Below are positions 22,660 to 34,929 of a stretch of 64,000 nucleotides of DNA, piece after piece (positions within the stretch are counted from its first letter, which is position 1; each line of letters opens with the position of its first letter). The DNA comes from Gnetum montanum (taxonomy: Eukaryota > Streptophyta > Gnetopsida > Gnetales > Gnetaceae), in assembly GCA_015680685.1 (NCBI GenBank), contig MNCI01000811.1, positions 563,617 through 627,616 of the forward strand, in the 5' to 3' direction. The notes beneath the pieces are model-generated. The model was not told the DNA's origin, made no database searches, and was given only the letters and a program-made list of their open reading frames with translations. Position numbers and translations under genes: made by a program.

Positions 22660-23978
22660 AATGATGTAATAGTGCATAATATCAGCCCATGGCAGCATCC
22701 AAGGGTTCATGTCCTCCTTGTTTCTATCCTTGGATCTACCTTTGCAAGTTAGACACTTGGGAGTACGTTTGGTACTTGTCATTAAATAGTTCTAACATAG
22801 TACTCCACCTACGAATGGATTCTAGTTCTAAAGACTAGTACCAACTTTCCACTTCTTTAATTAGTGTCTGTGGAAACAACTTAAGTTTTTGCCATTTGTT
22901 CTCTATATTTTGTAAGGCACACACATTATGGAATGCTTGTAAATGATTCTGAGGATTAGTGTTGTATCCCCCTTCAAATTGTAGGATATTGTTCATATCT
23001 AATCTCTTGATCCCACTATCTTTTTGGTGCCTTGTTGGAATTTTAACAGACTCAGTTATGTCCAACATACTTTGAGTAGCAAGTAGGGGTTGATTGTGAT
23101 CATCTTGTCCATGGTGTTTATGATGCCTATGTTGTTCCCTACTCTCCCTTCTTCTATGTTGTGACTCTCTAGAGTGCCCTCATTCCTTTTCTTGGCTATT
23201 TCGTCTATGACTTCCACTTTGCCTAATTTTGTACCCATGGTCTTTTTCTTTATGATCATGTCTGGATATTGAAGGAGAGGGTGAAGGAGATGATGAAGGT
23301 GAAGAAGAAGGTGAACCGTCACCATGATGGTGTTTGCTACCTTCTCTTCTGCGGTCTTGGCCTCGATTACGATTACGATCAGAAATGTCCACCTTTATCA
23401 TGAGTTTGTGTTCCTTTTTTGGATCATTTGTGCCCATGGGTATCAGGACCTGGGATATGAATAGTGAAATGAAGGTCCTAATACACAGCCCCTTGGCCAA
23501 AGTTAAGGGGAGGAACATTGTTGTGTGGTTGATTTCCTAAGGTAGGTTCACCACCCTCATTTTTGCTTAATACATGTGGGGTATTCTAGGATCACTTACC
23601 CTTCAAAGAATTATGATGTCTCTCTTGTTACAAGTCACTTTGACATTGTACCTTTGTGGAATGGTATTCTCTTGAGTCATGGTCTTACACAATGTATTCT
23701 GCATGTAAGTGTGGCATGCCAATTTGTGTGAGAGCAGGAAGAAGCATGCTTGAGATTGAACAATTGGGAGGTAACACTATGTTACCTTCTAAGTATTGCC
23801 AACATAGTTGTTCATCTTGATGGAGGATAAAGGTAAAGTCTAGTGTATACTCATCAGGATGAATATATACCACTCGAACTTGTTGAGGGACTAACAGATC
23901 AACATCATGTGTATTACGCCATTGATTATTTCCTATTTCAGACCTAGGCGATGAGGCACTTTTGTATGAAGGAGACAT
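22660..23978 (-). pseudogene. E1 gag, N-terminal half
   Basis: It starts MSPSYKSASSPRSE at 23978, colinear with E4 (MSPSSYES at 53712) and E2 (MSSSSHKS at 38403). Shared blocks are VVYIHPDEY, FTFILHQDEQLCW, a Ser/Pro/His/Arg-rich stretch (23200-23340) and the capsid-like segment MNNILQFEGGYN / AFHNVCALQNIENKWQKLKLF. Frame changes occur near 23680 and 23060. E5 cuts the frame at 22655. Confidence 0.8.
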
Positions 23979-24094
23979 ATTTGTTTATTCAGTGTGTAAT
24001 GTACTCTTGTTTATTATTTCCTCAATCAACCCTAAAGGTTCGTGACAATGATGTGAATGATTTCCTATGTTCTAGTTAGCGCACAAACAACTAA

Positions 24095-24112
24095 GTCCCC
24101 AACAATGGCATC
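24095..24112 (-). promoter_or_regulatory. E1 primer binding site
   Basis: Minus strand TGATGCCATTGTTGGGGAC lies directly inside the 5' LTR. It aligns with TGGCACCGTTGACAAGGAC in E4 and with the TGGCGCCGTTG-type tRNA-Asp site reported for Athila elements, with several decay changes. Confidence 0.6.
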
Positions 24113-24114
24113 AA

Positions 24115-24963
24115 TGATGAATAGCAAGGTACCCCTACACTCAACCGTACGAATACAAGTGTTTCATGCACAATCCAGTCAAATTTCAAGAACTAAGTGC
24201 TTATACACCCTTGTGGAATAAGGACAGGTTGGTTGATCATTGTCTTCCAAAACTTACTTGTATGTCACGATTGTATGGTTAAGTAAACTTGAGGCATATG
24301 ATTTTTATAGCTTTTATGTTTTTATGTCCTGTTGCTAAAAAGGGAGAAGAGAGAGAGAGAACTAAGTGACTAATTTAACTTAACTACTGATTAACTAGGC
24401 TTTAAACTAATCCTAACACCAGTATGTGTTCTCACTTACCGTACACATCTTAAACCAGCGCAACACTACTGGGATTACCAAACGCTAATCGTTACTGGGC
24501 TACCAAGTGTTACACACATGCTCAAAGTGATCGTACTGTGTGTGCTAATAATAGAAATGTAAATTTCATAAAATAAAATAAAATAAATGTAGAGGAAAAA
24601 AAATAAAGGAAATGAGTAAGAAAACAAATCTCAAGTGTTGCAAGGATGAATCAAAGAGCTCATCTTTATTGTCATACACAAGGTGTGCTCAAGTACACAA
24701 TGCTCGAATAAAGATCCGTTTACACTTAGAACTCCTACTATGGGCACTTGAAAAATACTCTAACTACAAAATTTTTGCTACTTGACTTCTAAAAGACTTC
24801 TAAACGACTTCCCTTGAAAGACTTCCTTCCAATACTTCTTCCCAAGACTTCCTAAATTGTTCCTGGGCACTGTATTTATAGGCTTTGGAGCAACTACTCT
24901 AATAATTAGAGAAACTGCCACTCTAATAATTAGAATAAACTGCTAGAGTAACTGCTCTCATCA
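24115..24963 (-). repeat. E1 5' LTR
   Basis: Plus-strand ends are TGATGAATAG and CTCTCATCA, length 849 bp against 845 bp for E4's 5' LTR, with which it aligns for most of its length. A TATA-type element lies at about 24869-24877 (minus strand). The U3 end has a short repeated ACTCTAATAATTAGA motif instead of the GATATCG repeats of E2 and E3. Confidence 0.88.
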
Positions 24964-25545
24964 ATGTAGCTGCCATGTCATTGCACATCTACTTATCTTA
25001 GACACTATGATCACTAGGATATCAAAAGGAAGACCTTCATTGTTATCCAATGTCCACATGAGTAAAATTGCATTATTAGATGTCTTTGCTTTGATTGCTT
25101 TTATTGGAAATAAAGCTGATTGCATAAATCTAAAAAGCATTAGTAAGTTGGATAACAATTTGGGTTGCTTTATTTCTTATCAAAGTTTTGGGCATACTGA
25201 ATTAGGTGATTTTCACTTTTCTTACACTTTAGTTCCTTGATAGTTGGCTCATCGCTACATGAAACTTGTATGATATTTACAATATTATTTTCATTGAAGG
25301 TGAAAATTTGACCTTGTATAGTGACTTGCAAAGTACTTATCCTAATTGACACACCATCAGTTAATCATTCATAAAAATTGTAAATAAAATTTTTATCAAA
25401 ACAACCTTCCATTGTCATCCAATTATAAATTCCAATTCTCTTTAATTTCTTAGAAAGATTGGATATTTTTGACAAATCCATACTTTCAACATTACGTTCA
25501 CAAACTAAGGCAATAACACCAATTTTAGAAATTAAATGAAATTTA
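24964..25545 (-). pseudogene. Plant transposon-associated ORF remnant, truncated by E1
   Basis: Minus strand reads IALVCERNVESMDLS, LKRIGIYNWMTMEGCFDKNF, ITIQGQIFTFNENNIVN-like sequence and, after a frame change near 25165, FPIKAIKAKTSNNAILLMWT. The order (an R-W-type segment, a V-x-G-x-x-F strand, then a hydrophobic A-I-L-L helix) resembles the 'putative plant transposon protein' domain common in Athila and related plant elements. E1's LTR ends inside it, so it predates E1. Similarity is judged by eye only. Confidence 0.5.
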
Positions 25546-28500
25546 GAATAACATTAAGCTAAAAAATCCATTAATAAGTGAATTACTATAAATTTGAAAT
25601 AATTACAATTCAAAAAATACATGTAGTCACATGGAAGATTCCTTTTGCTATTTTTTTGTAACTTTTATTACATTCATAATTGTATAGAACTTCAACAATA
25701 GTAATTACTATGAAGGCAAATTTTAATAGACAAATAGCCAACTAAAGCTATGATACAATAAAAATAACATTATTAGTGAACATTTTAGGACTTGCAAGTA
25801 TTTTTTAGGATATCTTAACAATTTAACATCATGAAAATAGATAATATAAAATTGGATCTCCTCTAATAAATGGTATAAACTATAAAATTTTAACCATGGA
25901 CACAATTCAAGAGTGAGAATGCAGATAAATTTTGTGATCAAGTGACTATTATTAATTAACTGTAAAAATAACAATAATCTTGCCAATAAGATATAAGACT
26001 TTTCTATAATCAAATTCTTAAAAAAAGGACAACTTTAGAGATACCAAAACTTAATTTATTCACTAGCTACACCCAACCTCAAATGTCACCATTTTCAACC
26101 TAAGAAAAGAACATGATGCCATCAGTTTAAATGATGTCTTTAAATATGACACTTTATTAATAGTATTATTTAGAATACATGGTTTTGATCTAATTAACTT
26201 ATGCTAAGATATGAAATAATTTTGGAGATAATGATCAGTCAAATTGATCCAACATAATTGATGAGTCTATAATGTTAAGAGAGAATTCAAAACTATAGTT
26301 TATACTTTTGATATGAATACTTGAAAAAATATATGACTAAATTATATACTATATGTTTATTCTTTCAAATAATTAAAATATGACATTAAACTTAAAAGTG
26401 CTAAACTAGTTTATATAAATTTAGTTTAATAGATAACTTTAATACTTTCTTTGGAATATATGTTGAACTCTAATTACACTTTAAGCATTCTTACATAAAT
26501 TATTGCTAGTTAAATTCTATTAAAAAATTATGCTACAAACCTATTTCATAGGAAGATATGATAAATAACAAAGTACCCATTTTACTATTACCATTAAAGA
26601 GTGTTTAAGTTGGCCTATGATACTCAAAATTCATGCTAGACTTTCAATCAAAACGAGATGCACATTCACCATTACATGTACCCAACGTTATTATAAATAT
26701 GATCAATGAAGTGAACATTGTGGAATAAAATGTTTTTTTGTTTTGAAAAAAATACAACACAAATAGTTTTTTCTGAAAGATAACACTCGTTCCATAAATT
26801 AAAAAAAAAGTTCTACATGTTGCATAATGTAATCCTTGTCCACATTCACCAGTAGTAATAGATTTTTGTTCCAAAAAATATGAATCACCAGTAATGCCGA
26901 AACAAATGAAGTTGAATGTTATATAAAGAATTTGAATTTTTAGGAGGCATCAATTACAAAATGTAGTGTCTACTACAACAATTACTATGGTGCTTAGCTA
27001 CCATTGTGAAAGAAAGCAAACTACCATAAATTCCCATGCAATTATATATTACTTTGAAAACATACCAAAAATAGCTTAAACAAAGCCAAAAATTGAAATT
27101 ATGAAAAAATCAAATCCTTGAAATAAATGAGAGCGTTCACAACAAGCAATAGAAGAGGTCCTTCATTACACCAATGGCAATAAAACCATATATGAAAACA
27201 AAGATACCATTTACCTAAGTGTTGCTCTTGAAAATTTTTGGTGGCTGCATGTTGAATGGCATCAACAATGAAATGAGAGCTACGGAGGAAGAAATATCAG
27301 CTGTAGATGAAGACTCGAATTCTGAAATGGTTAGTTTGGTTTTATGTATACGTATATTCACCTCTTTTCATGATTGATAGGCCATTGGAATGGAGTTATC
27401 ATGATCATGATTTGGTTTGGGCATGGATCCACATCAAGGACCATAGTTTCGTATGGGCATGCATACACATAAAAGCGCATAGGATATTCACTGCCTAATA
27501 AGGCCAAAGATAACATTTTCCGTTTATGAGCTAGCATCATTATGGTGTTCTTTTTAGTGTTTTTTTGCTTAGAACATTTGGAAATGGACATATAAATTTG
27601 TAACAGCTTTTAACTAAGCTTTAACAAAGTCGTTTTGCTTTGTTTACTTTTTCTCTTCACATTTAGAAGTATCTCTATTTTGATCCCCTGTTCTCTACTC
27701 TATTTAGAAGCTTTGATGTGTAACTATTTTTTAATACCAAAAGGATAACCATGAACTCTCTTTAAGAGTCAAATACCAAATTCACAAAGATGTGGTTTTT
27801 TAGCTAGAATTTCAAGCAAAAAATCTCCCAATGAAAGCTGAATAATTAATTGGTTTTCTACAATATTAATTTCTTTTGGTTATGGAGGTTTAAGGATGGA
27901 AAGCGTTCAACTTTTGTTACTATCTGTTATTTATTTTTAATTGACATATTGTTTTTTCTTTAAAGAGAGTTTTCTCTTTTTCTTTATAAAAAACCTTTTA
28001 GTAAGAAATGAAAATCCATAAGGGAAAGGTCTAATTCTCTTCCTACCCTAGAGGGGAAGTTTTTTAGAATTGGTTGTATGGATGAAGACATTCCAAAACT
28101 TTTGGGTTTTTTCTTTAAACTCTAACTTTAATAATTTAATGTATTTTAATTTTTTTAATCTTATTATTCATTTTTTTGGACACCCCCCAAATACATGTTC
28201 TAGCATGATTATTTTCCCATGATGGAGATTAATAGTGAAAGTCCAAAAAAATTAATTCTTCAATTATTAAGGAAAAACAAATATTTGTTTTTAAGGTCTT
28301 ATGAAAACTTGTTGATTTGGATGGTTTCTAAATCGTTCTTCATAAAAAAATGTAGAGGAAGTTTATATATTAATGATTACCTGCCAAAATCTTCACGATG
28401 AACAACATGTTCAAGATATTTTAACAACTAATAATTCATTTGTAGCTATTGGTTAAGATATAGAGATAATATCTTTTAATAATATTGAGTATATTGACAA

Positions 28501-28707
28501 GGTGAGGGCCTTCTTTCCCTCCATCCAATGTTAATCTTTTTATGGAATTTCCAATTTCTTACCTGAGAGGAGATGTTTTTTTAGGATTGGTTATAAAGAC
28601 AAAAACTTGAAAAGACATCTCCAAAACCATTAGTTCTTTCCTTTTTATTGATTTGGAGTTTCTTCTCTCTATAGTCCTCCTTTGCTTTTGTACTCTAAAC
28701 TATAAAT

Positions 28708-28725
28708 TATATATATATATATATA
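28708..28725. repeat. (AT)n microsatellite
   Basis: About nine uninterrupted AT dinucleotides in AT-rich surroundings. No function implied. Confidence 0.8.
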
Positions 28726-28890
28726 AGGGTCTAATACCCAAAAAAAGCAATTCATAACCAACCAAAATACCTACTCAATAATGAGATAGGTAAATTGGTT
28801 CTTTTACCAATGAGATACTAATTGAACTTATATTAGAAGGTAAAACTATATAGTACTTTGATAGAATTTAAATAAAATATAATTGTTGTT

Positions 28891-28922
28891 GGGGGAGGGG
28901 GGTGTGGGGTGGGTGGGTGGGG
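28891..28922 (+). repeat. G-quadruplex-forming G-run cluster
   Basis: Six G-runs of three to six with single- or three-base loops (GGGGGAGGGGGG, then TGTGGGG, TGGG, TGGG, TGGGG) occur within 32 bp. This satisfies the usual G3+N1-7 rule several times over and stands out in a spacer that is otherwise AT-rich. Confidence 0.85.
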
Positions 28923-31354
28923 TTGTGCACCGAGATGTTGGAACCTAAATAATTGAAATTTAAGTACACCTCAAAATTTATAAAAGTTTATAACTTAGTG
29001 CTACCTATTAGAATAAAACTTATAACCTAGGGTTACTATGGTAAGATCCTTGGAATTAAAACTAGAAGTTGTAAATTACAAGTTACTTGTTCTAACTAAT
29101 TAAGCAATGCCTCAATGGCTAAACTTACAATTCAAGAACCTAAAATACTTTTTTTAAAAAAAATAATATTTACCCCTAAGATATATAGTCAAATTGAACT
29201 TTATAACTTAAAATTGCCCACTAGAATTGAAACCATAATTTAGAGCTTCTAAATCAAGAGGCTTACTACTATAGTATCATTGTCATTGGTTAGATTCTAA
29301 TGTATCATATAAATGCTTGATGCTTAGAATATCAATTAAGAATTTGATAGAAACATACATCAAGGCTAGTGAAGTTACTTTTAAACACTTTTAAAAGAAG
29401 GATGGTGTTGTATATGGATTCATGTGAACATCAAATCAATGTTGATGAACATCCTTATTATAACAAATTAGCACATAATTTTTGGTGACCATTTGGAACT
29501 GCCAATGTCTCCTTTGGTCTCATGATTGGGATCACTAGAAATGAAGGTGTTCTTTCAAACTTGAGTTTAGGTGCTTGTTGATCTCTAAAAACACCAAGGC
29601 CCAAATACCTTCAAATAAACTCAGTGTTAATAGAGCAAACTAAGTGTAAATGTGTATTTGTTATTGTGATTGTTAAAATGGTTGGGTTTGTGTAATAAAT
29701 AGTAACTAGCTATTATAATAGAAATTTAGCTACGCTTGTTGAATACTGTGAGTAATTAAAGATTCCTATTTTGCCAAGTCACTTAGTCTATATAATCCCT
29801 ATAGAAAGTTGCTTGAAATAAATAAAATTTCACCAAAATGCTTAAGCAAAATTCTACAAAAATCTACTCCTAGTTTTCTCTAGAAAGAAATGTCCCCAAG
29901 AAAATTAGAAATAGAATGAGATTCAATGGATTTCAAATGAAAAGAAGAGAAAAGGTAGATTTGTGTGGAATCTCAAATAGTTAAGTGTGATAAAATGAAA
30001 ATGAAAAACTATTTGAAATAAATCTATTCCAATTCAATCCAAGGTGTTAGAAATTATCCAAACCCTCTAGACTCAACAAGAAATTTCATAAAAAAACACT
30101 TCTATTGAACTACCCAAAATGCTTTGTAAAAGACAAAATACAAGCTAGTATATGGCTGGTTAATAGTTATCAAGAATTACAATAACTAGAGCTATTGGAA
30201 AAGGTATAACAACTTCAAGATTGAACATGAAGAAAAAGTTTAAAAATTAAAGCTATTTCAAGTCAGCTCAAAATATCAAAGATTTTTTAGACCTTCTTCA
30301 CTTGAATAGGCAATTTCATAAATACATTGCTATTAAATTGATCAAGATGCTTTTGTAAGGAAAATATAAGCTCTTACATGGAAAAAAAATAGAAGTCTAG
30401 AATTGCACAAAAATAGAGTTATAAGAAAAATTAGAAAATCCTAAAATTAAATGCCAAACATAGTATTATCTAAACTATTAGCTAAGAAACTAACATAAAT
30501 TGAGAAGAAAAGAACTTACAAGATTTAAACAAAGCAACTAAATTGATGATGCAATTAGCAAGCCATTCTCATAAGTAATCTTCAATCCTTTTTCCAAGTC
30601 CTTTCCCCCATATTCTACCCTTCGAAGATATTTTTATAGTGGGTTTCTTGATAGTTACAAACATCATGAGAAATTAAGGTTAGTTACAACCACTATGGGA
30701 GTTACAACTATCATAGAAATTACATGCTATAGTTTCCAAGTTTCTTGTTCATATAGAATGTGAAATAACTACCCTATAAATATTTTTAGGTTAATTTCCT
30801 TGATGTTTTAAAGACTTTATCCTTGTTTCACATCTCCCTAGCTATACATTCAAAGAATAAAATGAACTTTTTTGATTGATTTCCTTAATGGCTGTCACAT
30901 TTTTGGATTAACATATCATTCCTACATCAGATGACCACCAATATAATAATCCAAGAATACCAAGGTTTAAAAAAGAGATATAGGAAACGTTTGTAGTGTT
31001 AATGTTTAGTTCGAAAAATGTATTGGCCATCTTAGAACTTCAAAGTATTTGTTGTCTTTAAATACATGCTTGTTGCCAAAATAGCTCACTTAAGTGTGTT
31101 CCTTCAATAATTTCTTTTATTTTCCCCTTGCTTGTTTCTAGCATTCATAAAGTTCCAAACCTATGGTTTGAAATGTCAAACTCATTATTTTCAAAAAAAG
31201 CAACATGCCATGGAAACATTTGGTATCCAAATTGGTTATTTGTAGAATTATCATCATTTAAAGTCTTTAAATGTAGCTTTTGCATCAATCATTTTTAGAA
31301 CTTTCATAAACTATTTTCTTCATTTTTTTTCATCCATTTTTTTGTTGAGCCTAC

Positions 31355-31567
31355 CTTTCTAATTGCATGATTCTCAAAATCATCCCATTTGCATTAGCTA
31401 CAATAATGTGATGATGTAGAGTATCAGCAACAAAAATGTATCTCCCATTTGTATCTTTGCCCCATGATTCTTCCTTATCCTTCTTTAAGTCGAGCCATTG
31501 AGATGAAGAACCTTCAGGTCCTCTAATGCTGATCTCACGTATGTTAAGAAATTTGGATGGAAATGGT
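31355..31567 (-). pseudogene. Candidate host exon of unknown gene
   Basis: Minus strand gives about 70 open codons including FLNIREISIRGPEGSSSQW, WGKDTNGRYIFVADTL and HHHIIVANANGMILRIM. It ends at AGAAAG|GTAGGC (31355), which has the form of a splice donor. The composition is protein-like and unlike the neighbouring retroelement pol. I do not recognise the family; ADTLHHHIIVAN recalls beta-propeller/NHL-type repeats only weakly. The copia element E6 lies just upstream on the same strand. Confidence 0.35.
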
Positions 31568-31599
31568 GTTCATTTTTTTGACCTAGCATGGTTAGCCAC

Positions 31600-32047
31600 C
31601 TATTATGAATTGAAATAGGAGAAAAAGGAATAATAGATAACACACAAACACACAAAAAAAGAAAGATTTTACGTGGTATGACTTAACTTTGCCTATGTCC
31701 ATGGCTACACTAGGATTTTTATTGATTTCTAAGGTTTCACAATGATACGCTCATTCTTCATCAAAGGAAGGAAAATTACACCTATATATATAACTAGAAT
31801 TTTTAACTTTCCAAACATAAATAGCTAAACTTTCTAGCTTTCCTTCCAAATTAATATCTAGTAAATTTAGCTTTCCAAATTTTAGCCTCTCAAATTAATA
31901 GTTAGAAAGTTTAGCTTTCCAAAAATGAAGAGAAAAAACTTAGACTCCATTCTTGAAAATATTTTACTTGGAGGTTGATTTTTAGAATTGACTAATGAAA
32001 CCTTGTACCTTTGTTACTTCATAAAAAGAAGTTATCTATTGTAATGC
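31600..32047 (-). repeat. E6 probable 3' LTR
   Basis: It follows a minus-strand purine tract (GATGAGGAGGCAT, 32048-32060) after the end of pol. The interior has several AGCTTTCC/CTTTCCAA repeats (31800-31925). No second LTR was found on the far side of E6, so the limits are approximate. Confidence 0.5.
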
Positions 32048-32059
32048 CTCCTCATCATT

Positions 32060-32442
32060 AAGCTTGGAGGCCAATTAAGGCAGTGCACAGTCTCAATTTA
32101 TCCATAGTAATAACTTTGATCATCATGTCTGTTGGGTTCTTTAATCCAAGAATATTGTTTAATGACAAAACTCCATCTCTTATCAATCTACAAATGTGGT
32201 CATACCTCAATTAAATATGCTTTGATCTTACATGGAATGCTGGATTTTTAGCAAGATGAATGGTGCTTTGACTATCACTATAAAGTCCACTATTGTCTTG
32301 TGTCTTTCCCAACACTTTCAAAAAATGCTTCTACCAAATTATTTCTTTACTAGCTTTTGAAATAGCCATATATTCTGCTTATGTGGTTGAGAGAGCAACT
32401 CTTTTCTAAAGTATAGAAATCTAGCTAATAGTAGTACCACCT
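32060..32442 (-). pseudogene. E6 copia RNase H, C-terminal part
   Basis: Minus strand shows VALSTT-AEYMAISKASKE, GLYSDSQSTIHLAKNPAFH and DHICRLIRDGVLSL, the standard C-terminal RNase H blocks of plant copia elements (the E of TEAEY is lost to a stop). The catalytic D of DSQS is kept. Confidence 0.88.
32438..32442. repeat. Target-site duplication of E2, left copy (CACCT)
   Basis: CACCT precedes the LTR start TGATGAG at 32443 and recurs at 39661-39665 after the LTR end CTCATCA. Confidence 0.92.
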
Positions 32443-32970
32443 TGATGAGTGGCAAGGTACCCCTACACTCAACTATACAAATATGAGCATTTCATGCACG
32501 ATCATGTCAAACGCCAGGGACTAGGTGCTTACACGCCCTAATGGAACACTTAAGGTTAATCAATCATTGTCTTCCCAAACTTACTTGTATTGTCACAGTT
32601 GTATGGTTAAGTAAGCTTGAGGTATATGATTTTTATGTCTTTTCTCTTTTTAATATCCTATGCTAATAAGGGAAGGTGAAGAGAACTAAGTGACTAACTT
32701 TCAATAACTATTCACTAACTAAGTTCTAATTGTCCTAGTACTAGTATCTATTCCCACTTGCCATACACACCTTGAACTAGTGCAACGCTACTGGGATTAC
32801 CAAATGCTACTCGTTACTGGGTTACCAAGTGTTACACATGTGCTCAAAGTGGTCGTACTGAGTGCACTTAACTAGGAGAATCAAGGGTTGAGAGAGATTA
32901 TTTATCTAGGAAAGCATTTAAACATTTAACAATAATTAAATCCTATTTATCTTAGTCCACATGCTGCAAG
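32443..32970 (-). repeat. E2 3' LTR, cut by the assembly gap
   Basis: It starts TGATGAGTGGC and matches 38872-39400 of the 5' LTR until the gap. About 260 bp should lie inside the gap, judging by the 789-bp length of the full unit at 38872-39660. It has only one copy of the U5 end, unlike the 5' LTR. Confidence 0.85.
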
Positions 32971-33870
32971 NNNNNNNNNNNNNNNNNNNNNNNNNNNNNN
33001 NNNNNNNNNNNNNNNNNNNNNNNNNNNNNNNNNNNNNNNNNNNNNNNNNNNNNNNNNNNNNNNNNNNNNNNNNNNNNNNNNNNNNNNNNNNNNNNNNNNN
33101 NNNNNNNNNNNNNNNNNNNNNNNNNNNNNNNNNNNNNNNNNNNNNNNNNNNNNNNNNNNNNNNNNNNNNNNNNNNNNNNNNNNNNNNNNNNNNNNNNNNN
33201 NNNNNNNNNNNNNNNNNNNNNNNNNNNNNNNNNNNNNNNNNNNNNNNNNNNNNNNNNNNNNNNNNNNNNNNNNNNNNNNNNNNNNNNNNNNNNNNNNNNN
33301 NNNNNNNNNNNNNNNNNNNNNNNNNNNNNNNNNNNNNNNNNNNNNNNNNNNNNNNNNNNNNNNNNNNNNNNNNNNNNNNNNNNNNNNNNNNNNNNNNNNN
33401 NNNNNNNNNNNNNNNNNNNNNNNNNNNNNNNNNNNNNNNNNNNNNNNNNNNNNNNNNNNNNNNNNNNNNNNNNNNNNNNNNNNNNNNNNNNNNNNNNNNN
33501 NNNNNNNNNNNNNNNNNNNNNNNNNNNNNNNNNNNNNNNNNNNNNNNNNNNNNNNNNNNNNNNNNNNNNNNNNNNNNNNNNNNNNNNNNNNNNNNNNNNN
33601 NNNNNNNNNNNNNNNNNNNNNNNNNNNNNNNNNNNNNNNNNNNNNNNNNNNNNNNNNNNNNNNNNNNNNNNNNNNNNNNNNNNNNNNNNNNNNNNNNNNN
33701 NNNNNNNNNNNNNNNNNNNNNNNNNNNNNNNNNNNNNNNNNNNNNNNNNNNNNNNNNNNNNNNNNNNNNNNNNNNNNNNNNNNNNNNNNNNNNNNNNNNN
33801 NNNNNNNNNNNNNNNNNNNNNNNNNNNNNNNNNNNNNNNNNNNNNNNNNNNNNNNNNNNNNNNNNNNNNN
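32971..33870. other. Assembly gap (900 N)
   Basis: An unbroken run of N. By comparison with E1 it should hold the rest of E2's 3' LTR and roughly 0.8 kb of 3' internal sequence, about 1.06 kb in total, so the N count may be an estimate. Long all-unknown reading frames across it are artefacts. Confidence 0.97.
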
Positions 33871-34929
33871 CACATTCAAAGAGTCCGTAGGCTTTGGAAA
33901 TGTCATTTGGAAGCAAGATTTAAAGTCTTAACCACAAGAATTTACCAAAAAGAAAACAATGCATCAACCAAAATATAGACTATTGATACAATCGGCAATG
34001 AGGTGAACAATGGAGAAAGAATGATGGAAAGAAGAGAATGGAATAGAGTCTCAAGAACAATGTGGTGTACAGCACCTTGTGCATGAATGGTTAATGTAAC
34101 TTAGTAGATCTCATTCCAAATCCAGCCTCAAAAAATCCACATTTAGTAACTTCACATTAATACATTTGGCTAATCCATCCACCTGAAGTAACAAGAATGC
34201 CTTCGTAAAAAAGTCACCACCATTCTGACAAAATGAAAAAGGAGAAAGTAGGAAGCGAGAAGGGCCTTAGTTAGAGGGAACATGTTTATTTAGTTCCATA
34301 ACCAATGCTTGTAGCTGAGATCATTATTTTTTCTAAGGGGTGTGCTTTGAATTCCCACTTTTTTTTTTGTGTGAGAACCACACCATGCAAAGACTTATTA
34401 TTTTTATTAGCTTAGCTTCTAGATAATGGAGCAGCATCAGAATGATAAGGAAAACTCAAGAAGAAAACATCCAAGCACCCAAGAGAATGGTCAGCAAAAA
34501 TGCATCAAGTTCCCTTGAAGTCACACCCTTTTCAGTCCTTGAGTCCTTAGTTTGAGAAATGCCTAGTCACCGATTCATTGATAGTTCTTATTATTTAAGG
34601 AAAGGGACTGTACAGTTCCAAGCCAAGAGAGACCATAGAAAATCATGAATGCATGGATGATGTGGACTCATTGCCTGTTATATCAAAAGAACCATACCTT
34701 AGTATCAACATTATAGCTTAAAAGTAAAAACAAAACATTAGCAACCAATAGAATACAGTTCATACCATCATCAGGAGCACTTATTAGGTGATGAACCTAA
34801 AAAATAAGTAAACACACAAATAAACGAAAAAGTATGAATGATGTTGCAAAAAAAATTACAAGAAAAGTTAAAGAAATTTGTAAAAGAAAAATGTGTAAAA
34901 CAAAAACTTAAAAAGGAACTGAGGGCCTT
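33871..34929 (-). other. E2 3' non-coding region
   Basis: It aligns with E1 at about 797-1870 (for example the AAGAGTCCGTAGGC and CATCCACCTGAAG stretches). No coding sequence. Confidence 0.7.

Larger units (their letters stand above)
22655..24963 (-). mobile_element. E1: Athila-like element, 5' half
   Basis: This is the continuation of E1 right of the E5 insertion: rest of gag, leader, primer binding site and 5' LTR, all on the minus strand. Joined with 1-5308 it gives about 7.6 kb plus the off-window LTR, about 1.5 kb shorter than E4, which the pol deletion near 2331 accounts for. Confidence 0.88.
25546..31354. other. AT-rich spacer without recognisable genes
   Basis: About 5.8 kb of AT-rich DNA. 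The longest open stretches (26644-26874 minus, 27307-27498 plus, 28219-28401 plus) are short, low-complexity and match nothing I know. It contains an (AT)n run, a strong G-run cluster (28891-28922) and weakly repeated 'TTATAACYTA' sentences near 28975-29240. It may be old intron or intergenic DNA next to the exon candidate at 31355. Confidence 0.5.
31600..32442 (-). mobile_element. E6: Ty1/copia retrotransposon, 3' part (split by E2)
   Basis: It contains the end of RNase H and a probable 3' LTR, on the minus strand. The rest lies at 39661-42639 beyond E2. Across the E2 junction the coding frame reads on without a gap once one copy of the TSD CACCT is removed (VFTLGG then TTIS). That confirms E2 inserted into an existing copia element. 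Confidence 0.88.

Noticed and set aside
27307-27591. Short ORFs on both strands with repeated 'HIKDH/HIKAH' words
   Set aside because: The repetition comes from a short local DNA duplication; no family match and no splice context.
32936-33916. Four open reading frames of over 300 codons
   Set aside because: They run through the N gap and consist almost wholly of unknown residues. No biological meaning.
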